This document shows positions 1 to 5,546 of a stretch of 6,128 bases of DNA, in pieces (the stretch's first letter is position 1; the number at the start of each line of letters is the position of its first letter). A program made the position numbers and the translations under genes. The notes beneath the pieces were generated by a model. It saw only the letters and a program-made list of their open reading frames with translations. It was not told where the DNA came from and searched no databases. Source of the stretch: Pseudomonadota bacterium (GTDB lineage Bacteria; Bdellovibrionota_B; Oligoflexia; Oligoflexales; Bin106); the NCBI GenBank assembly GCA_026710525.1, contig JAPOQT010000275.1, positions 1 through 6,128 on the forward strand, read 5' to 3'.

Positions 1-36
1 TTCAGTCGGAGTGCCTTTGGACAATTTCTGCAAAAT

Positions 37-699
37 ATGTCAGGTAAAGGGAGGGTGGTCTTTATGGCAGGGTTAGTTGCCATAGCCACAATCACTGGTG
101 GTGTCTATCGTGTTCAAATGATTGAAGAGCCAGAATTTGCCCATAATGTTGATCTGGACCTTTTATCTGAGCCACTTCATTCAGATCATTGGTTACATGA
201 AAAGAATGGGCCACCACCTTCAGGAGAGCCGAAAACACCTATATTCCCCCATTTCGATCAAAGTTCCTCGCCATCTATGAAAGATCAAGGTCAGAATACT
301 GGTCATACAACCACCCAACAACCACAGGCAATCATCAGCCTTAAAGACAAGGAAGCTCACCTGGAAGGGGTGCTCAAACGAGCTCAAGGTGAACAACAGA
401 TTATGGACCGTATACTGTCTCTCACCTTACTCATCTATGCTCATAAAAAAGGCATTGCTGTCAATGAGATATCCGCTGAAGAACGGAAATCACTCGAAAA
501 CGAGCATCATCTGGAGTATATCTCAGTACATCTCGATGAGTTGTCTGAAATTTCAACGGAACGTGTCTTATTGCGGCTAGCGGCCCTAGAAAAGGAACTT
601 AAAAAGCTTGACACTGGGAAAAATCAGCAAATTCCTAACCACATATCAAACTTGTTCAAAGCTATTATTGCCGGCATCCTCTTTGTCATCGTGTTCTAG
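37..699 (+). CDS. Hypothetical protein with hydrophobic segments at both ends
   Basis: I do not recognise this family. Numbering from the ATG at 37, the 220 residues show a basic start followed by a hydrophobic segment at about 7-24, a Pro/Ser/His-rich linker at about 55-97 (GPPPSGEPKTP), a charged, probably helical or coiled-coil stretch at about 100-195, and a second hydrophobic segment at about 206-220 that ends the protein. It is probably a membrane-anchored protein with its middle outside the cytoplasm. The start is uncertain. The frame is open to base 1 with no stop, and the ATG at 37 has no Shine-Dalgarno, so the gene may begin left of the window. An in-frame ATG at 64 has GGAGG at 50-54, 9 bases upstream, and is a real alternative. 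The last 54 bases overlap the 3' end of bioB on the other strand. No function is proposed. Confidence 0.6.
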   Translation: MSGKGRVVFMAGLVAIATITGGVYRVQMIEEPEFAHNVDLDLLSEPLHSDHWLHEKNGPPPSGEPKTPIFPHFDQSSSPSMKDQGQNTGHTTTQQPQAIISLKDKEAHLEGVLKRAQGEQQIMDRILSLTLLIYAHKKGIAVNEISAEERKSLENEHHLEYISVHLDELSEISTERVLLRLAALEKELKKLDTGKNQQIPNHISNLFKAIIAGILFVIVF

Positions 700-1668
700 A
701 GCTTGATGGGTGCTAGGTTTTAGACCAAGTTTCTGCAACATAGCCAAATCCTTTGCCGGCTCAGGATTACTTGTGGTGAGTAATTTTTCACCAATAAAAA
801 GTGAATTTGCGCCGGCGAGAAAACACAGACTTTGGCCATCTTCAGTCATATCTTTTCGCCCAGCAGAAAGACGGATCACTGACTGTGGCAACATGATTCT
901 CGTGGTCGCAATCATTCTAATCATATCCCTAGAATCAAAAGACTCGCTTGGTAACAAAGGAGTGCCTTGTACCTTAACAAATTGATTAATAGGAACACTT
1001 TCTGGTGGTGGATCCAGTAAACATAGTTCGGTGAGTAGCCCGATGCGATCATCGAGAGACTCTCCCATCCCAATAATACCTCCACAACAGACCTTCATCC
1101 CGGAACGTCGAACATGATCCAATGTTTTTAGTCGGTCATCATAACTTCGTGTCGTAATGATTTTCTGATAATACTCCCGACTGGTATCAAGGTTGTGGTT
1201 GTAATAATCGACGCCGGCTGCTTGTAATTCTGATGCTTGTTGTTGATTGAGCATACCCAGGGTCATACACACTTCTAAACCTAACTGTTTGACCTCTCGC
1301 GCTGCTGTGAGCAAACTTTGATAAACAGCACCTTTTTTCGGTGGAGACGACCAAGCAGCTCCCATACAAAAACGAGTTGCCCCTGCCTTTTTAGCTAATA
1401 TGGCTGACTCGATAATACGATCAACATCCCAAATCCTATCAGCTACCACAGGTGTTTTGTAATGGGCACTCTGAGGACAATAGGCACAATCTTCACGACA
1501 TCCTCCTGTTTTAATCGATAGTAAATGAGACAGTTGCACTGTTTCAGGATTATGATGCCGACGATGAATTTCTTGGGCTTTAAAAATAAGATCAAGGTAA
1601 GGCATGTGATAAACACGAGAGATTTCTGCCTTTAACTCGTGAAGATTTTTGGTGCTTGTCGAAGTCAT
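646..1668 (-). CDS. bioB: Biotin synthase, radical SAM
   Basis: BioB inserts sulfur into dethiobiotin to make biotin, the last step of the pathway, in the cytoplasm. The 340 residues match the usual length (E. coli about 346). The radical SAM [4Fe-4S] motif CxxxCxxC is at Cys57, Cys61 and Cys64 (GGCREDCAYCPQS). The ligands of the second, [2Fe-2S] cluster are all present by comparison with E. coli: Cys101, Cys134, Cys194 and Arg266 (VIRLSAGR). YNHNLDTS at 156-163 and the CCGGIIGMGE stretch are also typical, so the enzyme appears intact. The start is supported by AGGA (1675-1678 on the plus strand), 6 bases before the ATG. The last 15 or so residues are non-conserved, acidic and polar, and overlap the convergent upstream gene. 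No other bio gene is visible here, so bioB stands apart from bioF, bioA and bioD in this window. I see no BirA-type operator in the 57-base gap upstream. Confidence 0.97.
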   Translation of the reverse strand: MTSTSTKNLHELKAEISRVYHMPYLDLIFKAQEIHRRHHNPETVQLSHLLSIKTGGCREDCAYCPQSAHYKTPVVADRIWDVDRIIESAILAKKAGATRFCMGAAWSSPPKKGAVYQSLLTAAREVKQLGLEVCMTLGMLNQQQASELQAAGVDYYNHNLDTSREYYQKIITTRSYDDRLKTLDHVRRSGMKVCCGGIIGMGESLDDRIGLLTELCLLDPPPESVPINQFVKVQGTPLLPSESFDSRDMIRMIATTRIMLPQSVIRLSAGRKDMTEDGQSLCFLAGANSLFIGEKLLTTSNPEPAKDLAMLQKLGLKPSTHQALEHDDKEDAGNNSFEQV

Positions 1669-1725
1669 AAGGTATCCTAAGATTATTATGGCAATGAAGA
1701 TGAATCAATTGAACCAGATCTTACT

Positions 1726-2985
1726 ATGCTCAAAACCTCTGTAGACTATCATAAGCCAAGAGTATTCATTCACCAAATTGCGCAAATTTCTGCTGCTGGC
1801 GATGATTTAACTAGCGGATATCATGGTCTGCTGTTAGGTCAGTATCACTTAAAAGACGTTCACGACTATTCCGGTAAACTCCTCGGAGTGGGTTATGGTT
1901 ATTCTCCCGTCACTACCAAAAACATTGCTGCCCTGCAAAATATTAAAGAGTGGCGACACTCTGATGACACGGTACGGGCGTTATATGTGGTATCACAACA
2001 ATTAAATCTCGATGGGTTATCTCGTGAAGATCGTCAGAATACCGGAGTTATTGTGGGGTCTTCGAGGGGGGCAAGCGCCCTTCTCGAACAGACCATCAGC
2101 GCCTATTATCAGCCAAAACCACCTGCTGACCAAAAGGCACCCTTCTTTACCCAGTTTACCATTAGGTCTCATACTAGCCCAAACACGACTTCATCAGCCA
2201 CGTCATCTTTTTTAGCACAAAAACTTCGTCTCGGTGGTGGCCATTTCTCTCTTGCTTCTGCATGTACATCATCACTACAAAGCATCGGTATCGGTTTTAA
2301 GCTACTGAGATGTAACATGATGAGTCATGCTCTTTGTGGTGGTGTGGAAGCACCTCTTACACCCTACGTGTGGCAAATTCTGAAAAAAGCAGGAGTGTTA
2401 TCAACAAAGAATGGATCACCCCCTTTAATGGCGTTTGGTCAGAATCGCTCTGGTATGGTACCTGGTGAAGGCGCTGGCCTTGTTTTACTTAGTCGGAGAG
2501 AAGAACCAAAAGCCACCGCTGAAATTATCGGTTATGGTTCGGCAACAGAACACGCTGGAAGTGTTGGTATCACGCGTCATGCTCAAGGTTTACAAAAAGC
2601 AATTAATATAGCCCTTAATGAAGCAGGTATCTCAGCAGAACAAATTGATGTCTTAACGATTCATGGCTCTGGTACTAGGCAAGGAGATGGCGCTGAGATA
2701 ATGGCTATTAAAGAAATTTTTGCCTGTTTTAGTGGGAAAGTGTCTTTACTCATTTCGCCTTGGGCAACTGGACACACACTTGGTGCCTCAGGGGTTCTCA
2801 AATTAGGTTGGAGTATTGAAGCCCTGAAACAGCATGGCAAATTACCAACACCACCTTATGAGTTAGACCAAAAAATCTCTGGCTTCCGCCCCTTAGGACT
2901 CGGAAAAGCAACATACTCTTGTATCTTGGGTTTAGGCTTTGGTGGTTCAGCAGCAGCTCTGGTGATAAAAAAAATCAACCTATAA
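1726..2985 (+). CDS. Beta-ketoacyl-ACP synthase, FabF/KAS-II-like
   Basis: This is a condensing enzyme of the thiolase-like fold, expected to join an acyl group to malonyl-ACP by decarboxylative Claisen condensation. Its 419 residues are close to FabF length. The nucleophile is Cys180 (SLASACTSSLQS), and the two histidines are His313 (LTIHGSGTRQGD) and His350 (WATGHTLGASG). GEGAG at 247-251 and the C-terminal gate motif GFGG at 404-407 are present. Oddly, the Lys that FabF and FabB carry five residues before the second His is Pro345 here (SPWATGH), so acyl-chain handling or malonyl decarboxylation may differ. The ATG at 1726 has no good ribosome binding site. The frame is open back to 1681 but offers no other ATG, GTG or TTG, and the fold starts near residue 11, so 1726 is the best choice. 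It is divergent from bioB across 57 bases, which suggests, without proving, a role in making the pimeloyl precursor. General fatty-acid or secondary-lipid synthesis is the alternative. Confidence 0.85.
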   Translation: MLKTSVDYHKPRVFIHQIAQISAAGDDLTSGYHGLLLGQYHLKDVHDYSGKLLGVGYGYSPVTTKNIAALQNIKEWRHSDDTVRALYVVSQQLNLDGLSREDRQNTGVIVGSSRGASALLEQTISAYYQPKPPADQKAPFFTQFTIRSHTSPNTTSSATSSFLAQKLRLGGGHFSLASACTSSLQSIGIGFKLLRCNMMSHALCGGVEAPLTPYVWQILKKAGVLSTKNGSPPLMAFGQNRSGMVPGEGAGLVLLSRREEPKATAEIIGYGSATEHAGSVGITRHAQGLQKAINIALNEAGISAEQIDVLTIHGSGTRQGDGAEIMAIKEIFACFSGKVSLLISPWATGHTLGASGVLKLGWSIEALKQHGKLPTPPYELDQKISGFRPLGLGKATYSCILGLGFGGSAAALVIKKINL

Positions 2986-3018
2986 AATATTTTTCTAACC
3001 GCCCTCATAAAATATTTT
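2982..3018. repeat. Direct repeat ATAAAATATTTT around the ketosynthase stop
   Basis: The 12-base word ATAAAATATTTT occurs at 2982-2993 and again at 3007-3018, 25 bases apart start to start. Its core, AAAATATTTT, is itself a palindrome. The first copy includes the stop codon of the ketosynthase gene. It may be a weak protein-binding site, or just an effect of AT-rich composition. It lacks the GC stem and U-tract of an intrinsic terminator. Confidence 0.4.
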
Positions 3019-3055
3019 GCTTTATTAAAACAAAGGTCTTACAATCAATTTTGTA

Positions 3056-3086
3056 GTGGTGAGTTTAACTTTTTGATTATCACCAC
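3056..3086. repeat. Inverted repeat GTGGTGA ... TCACCAC
   Basis: GTGGTGA (3056-3062) pairs perfectly with TCACCAC (3080-3086) across a 17-base AT-rich loop. A competing pairing of AATCAA (3043-3048) with TTGATT (3073-3078) partly overlaps it. No T-run follows, so it is at best a weak or factor-assisted transcription end for the ketosynthase gene, or an operator-like site. Confidence 0.35.
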
Positions 3087-3170
3087 CTGTATCTTTCACA
3101 CTAGTTATAAATAAAACAAAATATCAACTGATGCCGTTATGATTATAAAAATCATTTTCTTGGCAAGAAT

Positions 3171-3194
3171 ATTAACCATGATGCTATGGTTAAT
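3171..3194. repeat. Perfect 9-bp inverted repeat ATTAACCAT / ATGGTTAAT
   Basis: ATTAACCAT (3171-3179) and ATGGTTAAT (3186-3194) are exact reverse complements around the 6-base spacer GATGCT. The half-site spacing of about 15 bases centre to centre is compatible with binding by a dimeric regulator, and as RNA it would form a simple stem-loop. A T-run at 3215-3222 is too far away for this to be an ordinary terminator. The function is unknown. Confidence 0.5.
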
Positions 3195-3412
3195 CTGTCC
3201 AGCGAGGCCGCGTGTTTTTTTTAAATAGGAAAAAGTATAAAAATAATTCATTAATAATCTCAAGGATAATCCGATATGAGCCGAGAAATATTTCCGCATG
3301 ATGGATATCTTAGCTGGATTACGTTATGATCGTATGTGAAGTTGACCGTATGTCACAGAGTGAGAACAGTTTTTAAAATCCTCGGGCTAAGAATAAAGTG
3401 AAACAATGTCAC

Positions 3413-3441
3413 GGTACAATTAATAATAACTGTGGTACAAT
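3413..3441. repeat. Direct repeat GGTACAAT, 21 bases apart
   Basis: GGTACAAT occurs at 3413-3420 and 3434-3441. The start-to-start distance of 21 bases is two helical turns, so both copies would face the same side of the DNA, as for a regulator binding in tandem upstream of the lipoprotein gene. An 8-base repeat can also arise by chance in AT-rich DNA. Confidence 0.3.
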
Positions 3442-3553
3442 AGTTTGGTAGCTGTTTTTCATATAGGCGTTGCATCAAAGTTTTCTCTCTTACCAATCAG
3501 TGGGTATTAATCGATCAAATTCTTGTTAGTTACGTTTTTTCAGTCATTTAGGT

Positions 3554-3559
3554 TATAGT
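3554..3559 (+). promoter_or_regulatory. Possible sigma-70 -10 element for the lipoprotein gene
   Basis: TATAGT at 3554-3559 matches TATAAT in five of six positions and would start transcription about 50 bases before the lipoprotein ATG. The matching -35 position holds only TTACGT-like sequence, a poor match, so the call is tentative. Confidence 0.25.
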
Positions 3560-3614
3560 ATTTAGTTCATATATTATTTGGTTTCGTTTTTTAAGTTAAT
3601 TTTAGGAGTCATGA

Positions 3615-4796
3615 ATGAAACAACAGTTTTATAATGTTGGTGTTTTAGGTAGCGCATTTCTTTTTTCTTTATTCATCCTGTTTGCGGGATGTGGTGAAGA
3701 AGTCATCGAAGAGAGCCCCAAAGAGCCGGAGCAAGAGCAAAAAGGTGAGAAAAAAGCAAAAACTACGGAAGAGAGCACATCAGCTGAAGGCGATGGCGAT
3801 GTTGCTGACAACGTGTCCGGCATGACATCGTTTGAACAATCTCTTAATGATTTTCCTGGGGTTTGCTTCGCTGATGAAGACGTTGTTGAAGAACTGTTTT
3901 TACATCTCGGTTTTTTCAAAACTGGCGAAGTTTACGAAAACGGTTTGGCTAATTTTGTTTTCACTGACAGCAAGTTTGTTCTTAGCGGTTTTGGTGAGTT
4001 CACGAAAAGCGAGCAAGATAGCCTTGCTTACCAATTTGCTGGTGAATTAGAGGAAGGTCTTACGGTTGGCAAGTTAAAAGAAACCATGTCAGGTGAGTTT
4101 ACGTTAACCGTTAACTCAAAAGTTGAAATGACTTTTGACGATTTTCTCTACTCTCTCGAGGGTGAAGAAAAGAAATTTGCTGACGTTGAGTTAAAGAAAT
4201 TACTGGCTAAGCAACTAGGTGAGTTTGGTTTATATGTTAATGGCCAAACCTACTTTGCTACAACAAGTGGTAAATTTGAGTACACTGGATTATCTAATTT
4301 TGAAAGTGTCACTGTGGAAGCTATGGAAGCTGAAACCACTGAAGAAGGTGTTGAATCTACTACTGAAGATGTTGTTGAAGACACTGGCTCAGAAGCATCT
4401 GCTGAATCAGAAGAAGAAGTGGCTGAGGAAATGACGACTGACGAAGACGTGATGACTGACAGTGCTTCTGAAGAGGAAGTTGTATCTGATGAGACAATGA
4501 CAACAACTAAGTATACCTTTGGTGTTACTCTTACTTTTGTAGTAACAGCTGATCATAACAGTGTTGCTGAAAAAAATGATGCTGCTTGTGAGCAACAAGC
4601 GTTAGATGCTGAAGAAGAAGCTTCTGCTGATGAGGTTAGCGAAGAGGCAACAACTGATTCTGAAGGCTCTTCTGATGAAGCAATGGAAGAACTTGAAGGA
4701 GAAGAAGCTTCTGCTGATGAGGTTAGCGAAGAGGCAACAACTGATTCTGAAGGCTCTTCTTCTGATGAAGTAATGGAAGAAGAAGGAGAAGAATAG
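3615..4796 (+). CDS. Predicted acidic lipoprotein with tandem repeat tail
   Basis: I do not recognise the family. The 393 residues begin with a lipoprotein signal peptide: basic start, hydrophobic stretch at about 9-24, and lipobox-like FAGC with the lipidated Cys at 26. Phe at -3 is less usual than Leu. Gly follows the Cys, so by the enterobacterial Lol rule it would go to the outer membrane. A charged Glu/Lys/Pro linker spans 28-68. A domain at about 70-235 shows alternating hydrophobic residues suggesting beta strands (ANFVFTDSKFVLSGFGEF, SGEFTLTVN), and another strand-like piece lies at 298-312 (TKYTFGVTLTFVVT). Between them (236-296) and at the end (331-393) are Glu/Ser/Thr/Asp-rich low-complexity segments; the last contains two 29-30-residue repeats. 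Cys84 and Cys325 could form a disulfide. AGGAG at 3604-3608, 6 bases before the ATG, fixes the start over an out-of-frame ATG at 3611. The TAG stop may interrupt a longer protein: the frame stays open for 42 more codons. Confidence 0.8.
   Translation: MKQQFYNVGVLGSAFLFSLFILFAGCGEEVIEESPKEPEQEQKGEKKAKTTEESTSAEGDGDVADNVSGMTSFEQSLNDFPGVCFADEDVVEELFLHLGFFKTGEVYENGLANFVFTDSKFVLSGFGEFTKSEQDSLAYQFAGELEEGLTVGKLKETMSGEFTLTVNSKVEMTFDDFLYSLEGEEKKFADVELKKLLAKQLGEFGLYVNGQTYFATTSGKFEYTGLSNFESVTVEAMEAETTEEGVESTTEDVVEDTGSEASAESEEEVAEEMTTDEDVMTDSASEEEVVSDETMTTTKYTFGVTLTFVVTADHNSVAEKNDAACEQQALDAEEEASADEVSEEATTDSEGSSDEAMEELEGEEASADEVSEEATTDSEGSSSDEVMEEEGEE
4613..4780 (+). repeat. Tandem duplication, 87-base unit, inside the lipoprotein tail
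   Basis: Bases 4613-4673 are identical to 4700-4760, a 61-base exact match with an 87-base period. Copy two then has one extra TCT codon, followed by GATGAAG in both copies, and the similarity continues (CAATGGAAGAA versus TAATGGAAGAA, an Ala-to-Val change). The encoded unit runs EEASADEVSEEATTDSEG, then SSDEAMEELEG in copy one or SSSDEVMEEEG in copy two. Near identity at synonymous positions points to recent duplication by slippage or unequal recombination, so copy number may vary between strains. Confidence 0.9.
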
Positions 4797-4925
4797 GCTA
4801 GCGAAGACACAGAGTCTTCCCGTCGTCTACAACACGACGTGAGTCTGGAATGCGATTTCAGAATTGGGGTCCCAATTACTGGGATGGCTGGTTCTGAAGG
4901 GCTAAGACCAGGCGATGTTGAATGA
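4797..4925 (+). other. Open in-frame extension after the lipoprotein TAG stop
   Basis: Directly after the TAG at 4794-4796 the same frame continues for 42 sense codons to a TGA at 4923-4925. The encoded sequence begins ASEDTESSRRLQHDVSLECD and ends GLRPGDVE. The junction resembles a further decayed repeat: GAA TAG GCT AGC GAA GAC matches GAT GAG GTT AGC GAA GAG of the tandem unit at 14 of 18 bases, with the stop corresponding to a Glu GAG codon. The strong terminator begins 35 bases after this TGA but 164 after the TAG. This suggests the ancestral protein was about 436 residues and was shortened by a nonsense change, or that the stop is read through. An ordinary 3' untranslated region is the alternative. 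Confidence 0.5.
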
Positions 4926-4960
4926 TACTGATGCCAGAATAGTTACGAAAAATTCTAAAT

Positions 4961-5001
4961 GACCAGAGATAGGTGGCTCCTCTTATCTCTGGTCTTTTTT
5001 T
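4961..5001 (+). terminator. Strong rho-independent terminator
   Basis: GACCAGAGATA (4961-4971) pairs perfectly over 11 bp with TATCTCTGGTC (4984-4994). The stem can extend inward by a G-T and a G-C pair, and is followed at once by seven T residues (4995-5001). It ends the lipoprotein transcript and isolates it from the ferredoxin gene. The reverse strand has no comparable T-run, so it acts on the plus strand. Confidence 0.93.
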
Positions 5002-5146
5002 GCTTGCTTTAAATTAACATTCAAAGTATCTAACTATGAGATGAGACTCTGGATTTGGGATTATCTCAGTGGATTTTTGCTTGAAAAGCTTGCTCATTCA
5101 CGATTTAAGACTTATAAACTTAGGTAAGCTTATTCCAACTTTAATT

Positions 5147-5175
5147 TTGATAAGCTATGCCGTAAAAATGATAGT
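5147..5175 (+). promoter_or_regulatory. Putative sigma-70 promoter for ferredoxin-nth
   Basis: TTGATA (5147-5152, five of six to TTGACA) is separated by 17 bases from GATAGT (5170-5175, four of six to TATAAT). Transcription would begin near 5182, just before the hairpin at 5185. A second candidate in the same gap is TTGCTC (5090-5095), 17 bases, TATAAA (5113-5118). The preceding strong terminator makes a local promoter necessary. The rest of 5002-5242 holds no gene that I can support. Confidence 0.4.
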
Positions 5176-5184
5176 ATTGCACTG

Positions 5185-5222
5185 GAGTAAGTGGGTGTCC
5201 ACTTACTCATGATTAACCCACT
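5185..5222 (+). promoter_or_regulatory. Hairpin or operator in the ferredoxin leader
   Basis: GAGTAAGTGG (5185-5194) pairs perfectly over 10 bp with CCACTTACTC (5199-5208) around a 4-base loop. The same 5' arm contains AGTGGGT (5190-5196), which can instead pair over 7 bp with ACCCACT (5216-5222), so two exclusive structures are possible. It lies 35-58 bases before the ferredoxin ATG, probably at the very 5' end of the mRNA. It has no T-run, so it is not a standard terminator. It could be an mRNA-stabilising stem, a regulatory switch or a palindromic protein-binding site. No known regulator consensus is recognised. Confidence 0.5.
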
Positions 5223-5242
5223 CACGATAATGGAAAATATTC

Positions 5243-5524
5243 ATGCCTAAGGTTCACATTACCACGGACAACATGACCGTCGATGTTGAGGATGGTTACA
5301 AAATGATCGACATGTGTGATGAATACGATACATCAATTCTGTTTGGTTGTCGTGATGGCGCATGTGGCGCATGTATGGTACAAGTTGATAAAGGACACGA
5401 AAACTTATCTCCCATGGAAGAAGATGAAAAAGACTTTCTAGAGACCATGAATGCCCATGAAAATGAGAGATTAGCGTGCCAGTGTCAGGTCCATGGCGAC
5501 ATTACTCTCACGGTTTCTGAATAA
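5243..5524 (+). CDS. [2Fe-2S] ferredoxin, plant-type fold
   Basis: A small soluble electron carrier of 93 residues. The cluster ligands are Cys36, Cys41 and Cys44 (FGCRDGACGACMVQV, the CX4CX2C loop) and Cys79 (RLACQCQVHGDITL), 34 residues further on. Beta strands at the start (PKVHITTDNMTVDV) and end (GDITLTV) fit the beta-grasp Fer2 domain. The acidic segment LSPMEEDEKDFLE at 56-68 is typical of bacterial members and probably docks a reductase. Cys25 and Cys81 are extra, non-ligand cysteines. The partner enzyme is not shown by the sequence. The start follows a weak GGAAA at 5232-5236, and a stop at 5228-5230 rules out extension in this frame. nth begins 22 bases after the TAA, so both are probably one operon. 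This is not the vertebrate-type ferredoxin of the isc cluster as far as its context shows. Confidence 0.92.
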   Translation: MPKVHITTDNMTVDVEDGYKMIDMCDEYDTSILFGCRDGACGACMVQVDKGHENLSPMEEDEKDFLETMNAHENERLACQCQVHGDITLTVSE

Positions 5525-5546
5525 GAAAGCCTAACAAGGTAAGCTA

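Larger units (their letters stand above)
2986..3614. other. Long AT-rich non-coding region before the lipoprotein gene
   Basis: About 630 bases lie between the ketosynthase stop and the lipoprotein start without a convincing gene. The longest frame, 64 codons on the minus strand (3105-3299), is hydrophobic, has no clear ribosome binding site and resembles no family I know, so I do not call it. Within the region I see the inverted repeats at 3056-3086 and 3171-3194, an eight-T run at 3215-3222, the GGTACAAT direct repeat at 3413-3441, and a possible promoter near 3554. No canonical terminator for the ketosynthase gene was found. The length and number of short repeats would fit a long 5' regulatory region or an unannotated small RNA. 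Confidence 0.6.

Noticed and set aside
1681..1715. Minus-strand promoter for bioB (TTGATT, 15 bases, AATAAT)
   Set aside because: The spacing is short and the transcript would start inside the ribosome binding site. The true promoter may lie inside the ketosynthase coding region.
1688..1744. 18-codon frame MAMKMNQLNQILLCSKPL overlapping the ketosynthase start
   Set aside because: It has no Shine-Dalgarno and is too short to separate from chance, though it lies between two divergent genes.
3105..3299. Minus-strand 64-codon hydrophobic frame in the non-coding region
   Set aside because: It has no clear ribosome binding site and a low-complexity hydrophobic composition expected from AT-rich DNA, and it overlaps the palindrome at 3171-3194.
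4613..4780. CRISPR-like array
   Set aside because: There are only two copies, 87 bases apart, in frame within a coding sequence, with no spacer structure.
4553..4810. Minus-strand Ser-rich frame opposite the lipoprotein tail
   Set aside because: It is the mirror of the Glu/Ser-rich repeat codons (GAA/GAG and TCT read in reverse); the plus strand has the signal peptide, ribosome binding site and terminator.
4821..4839. Hairpin CGTCGT / ACGACG and the nearby AATTGGG / CCCAATT repeat at 4862-4877
   Set aside because: Neither has a T-run, and both fall inside the open extension, where they can be coding coincidences. The real terminator is at 4961-5001.
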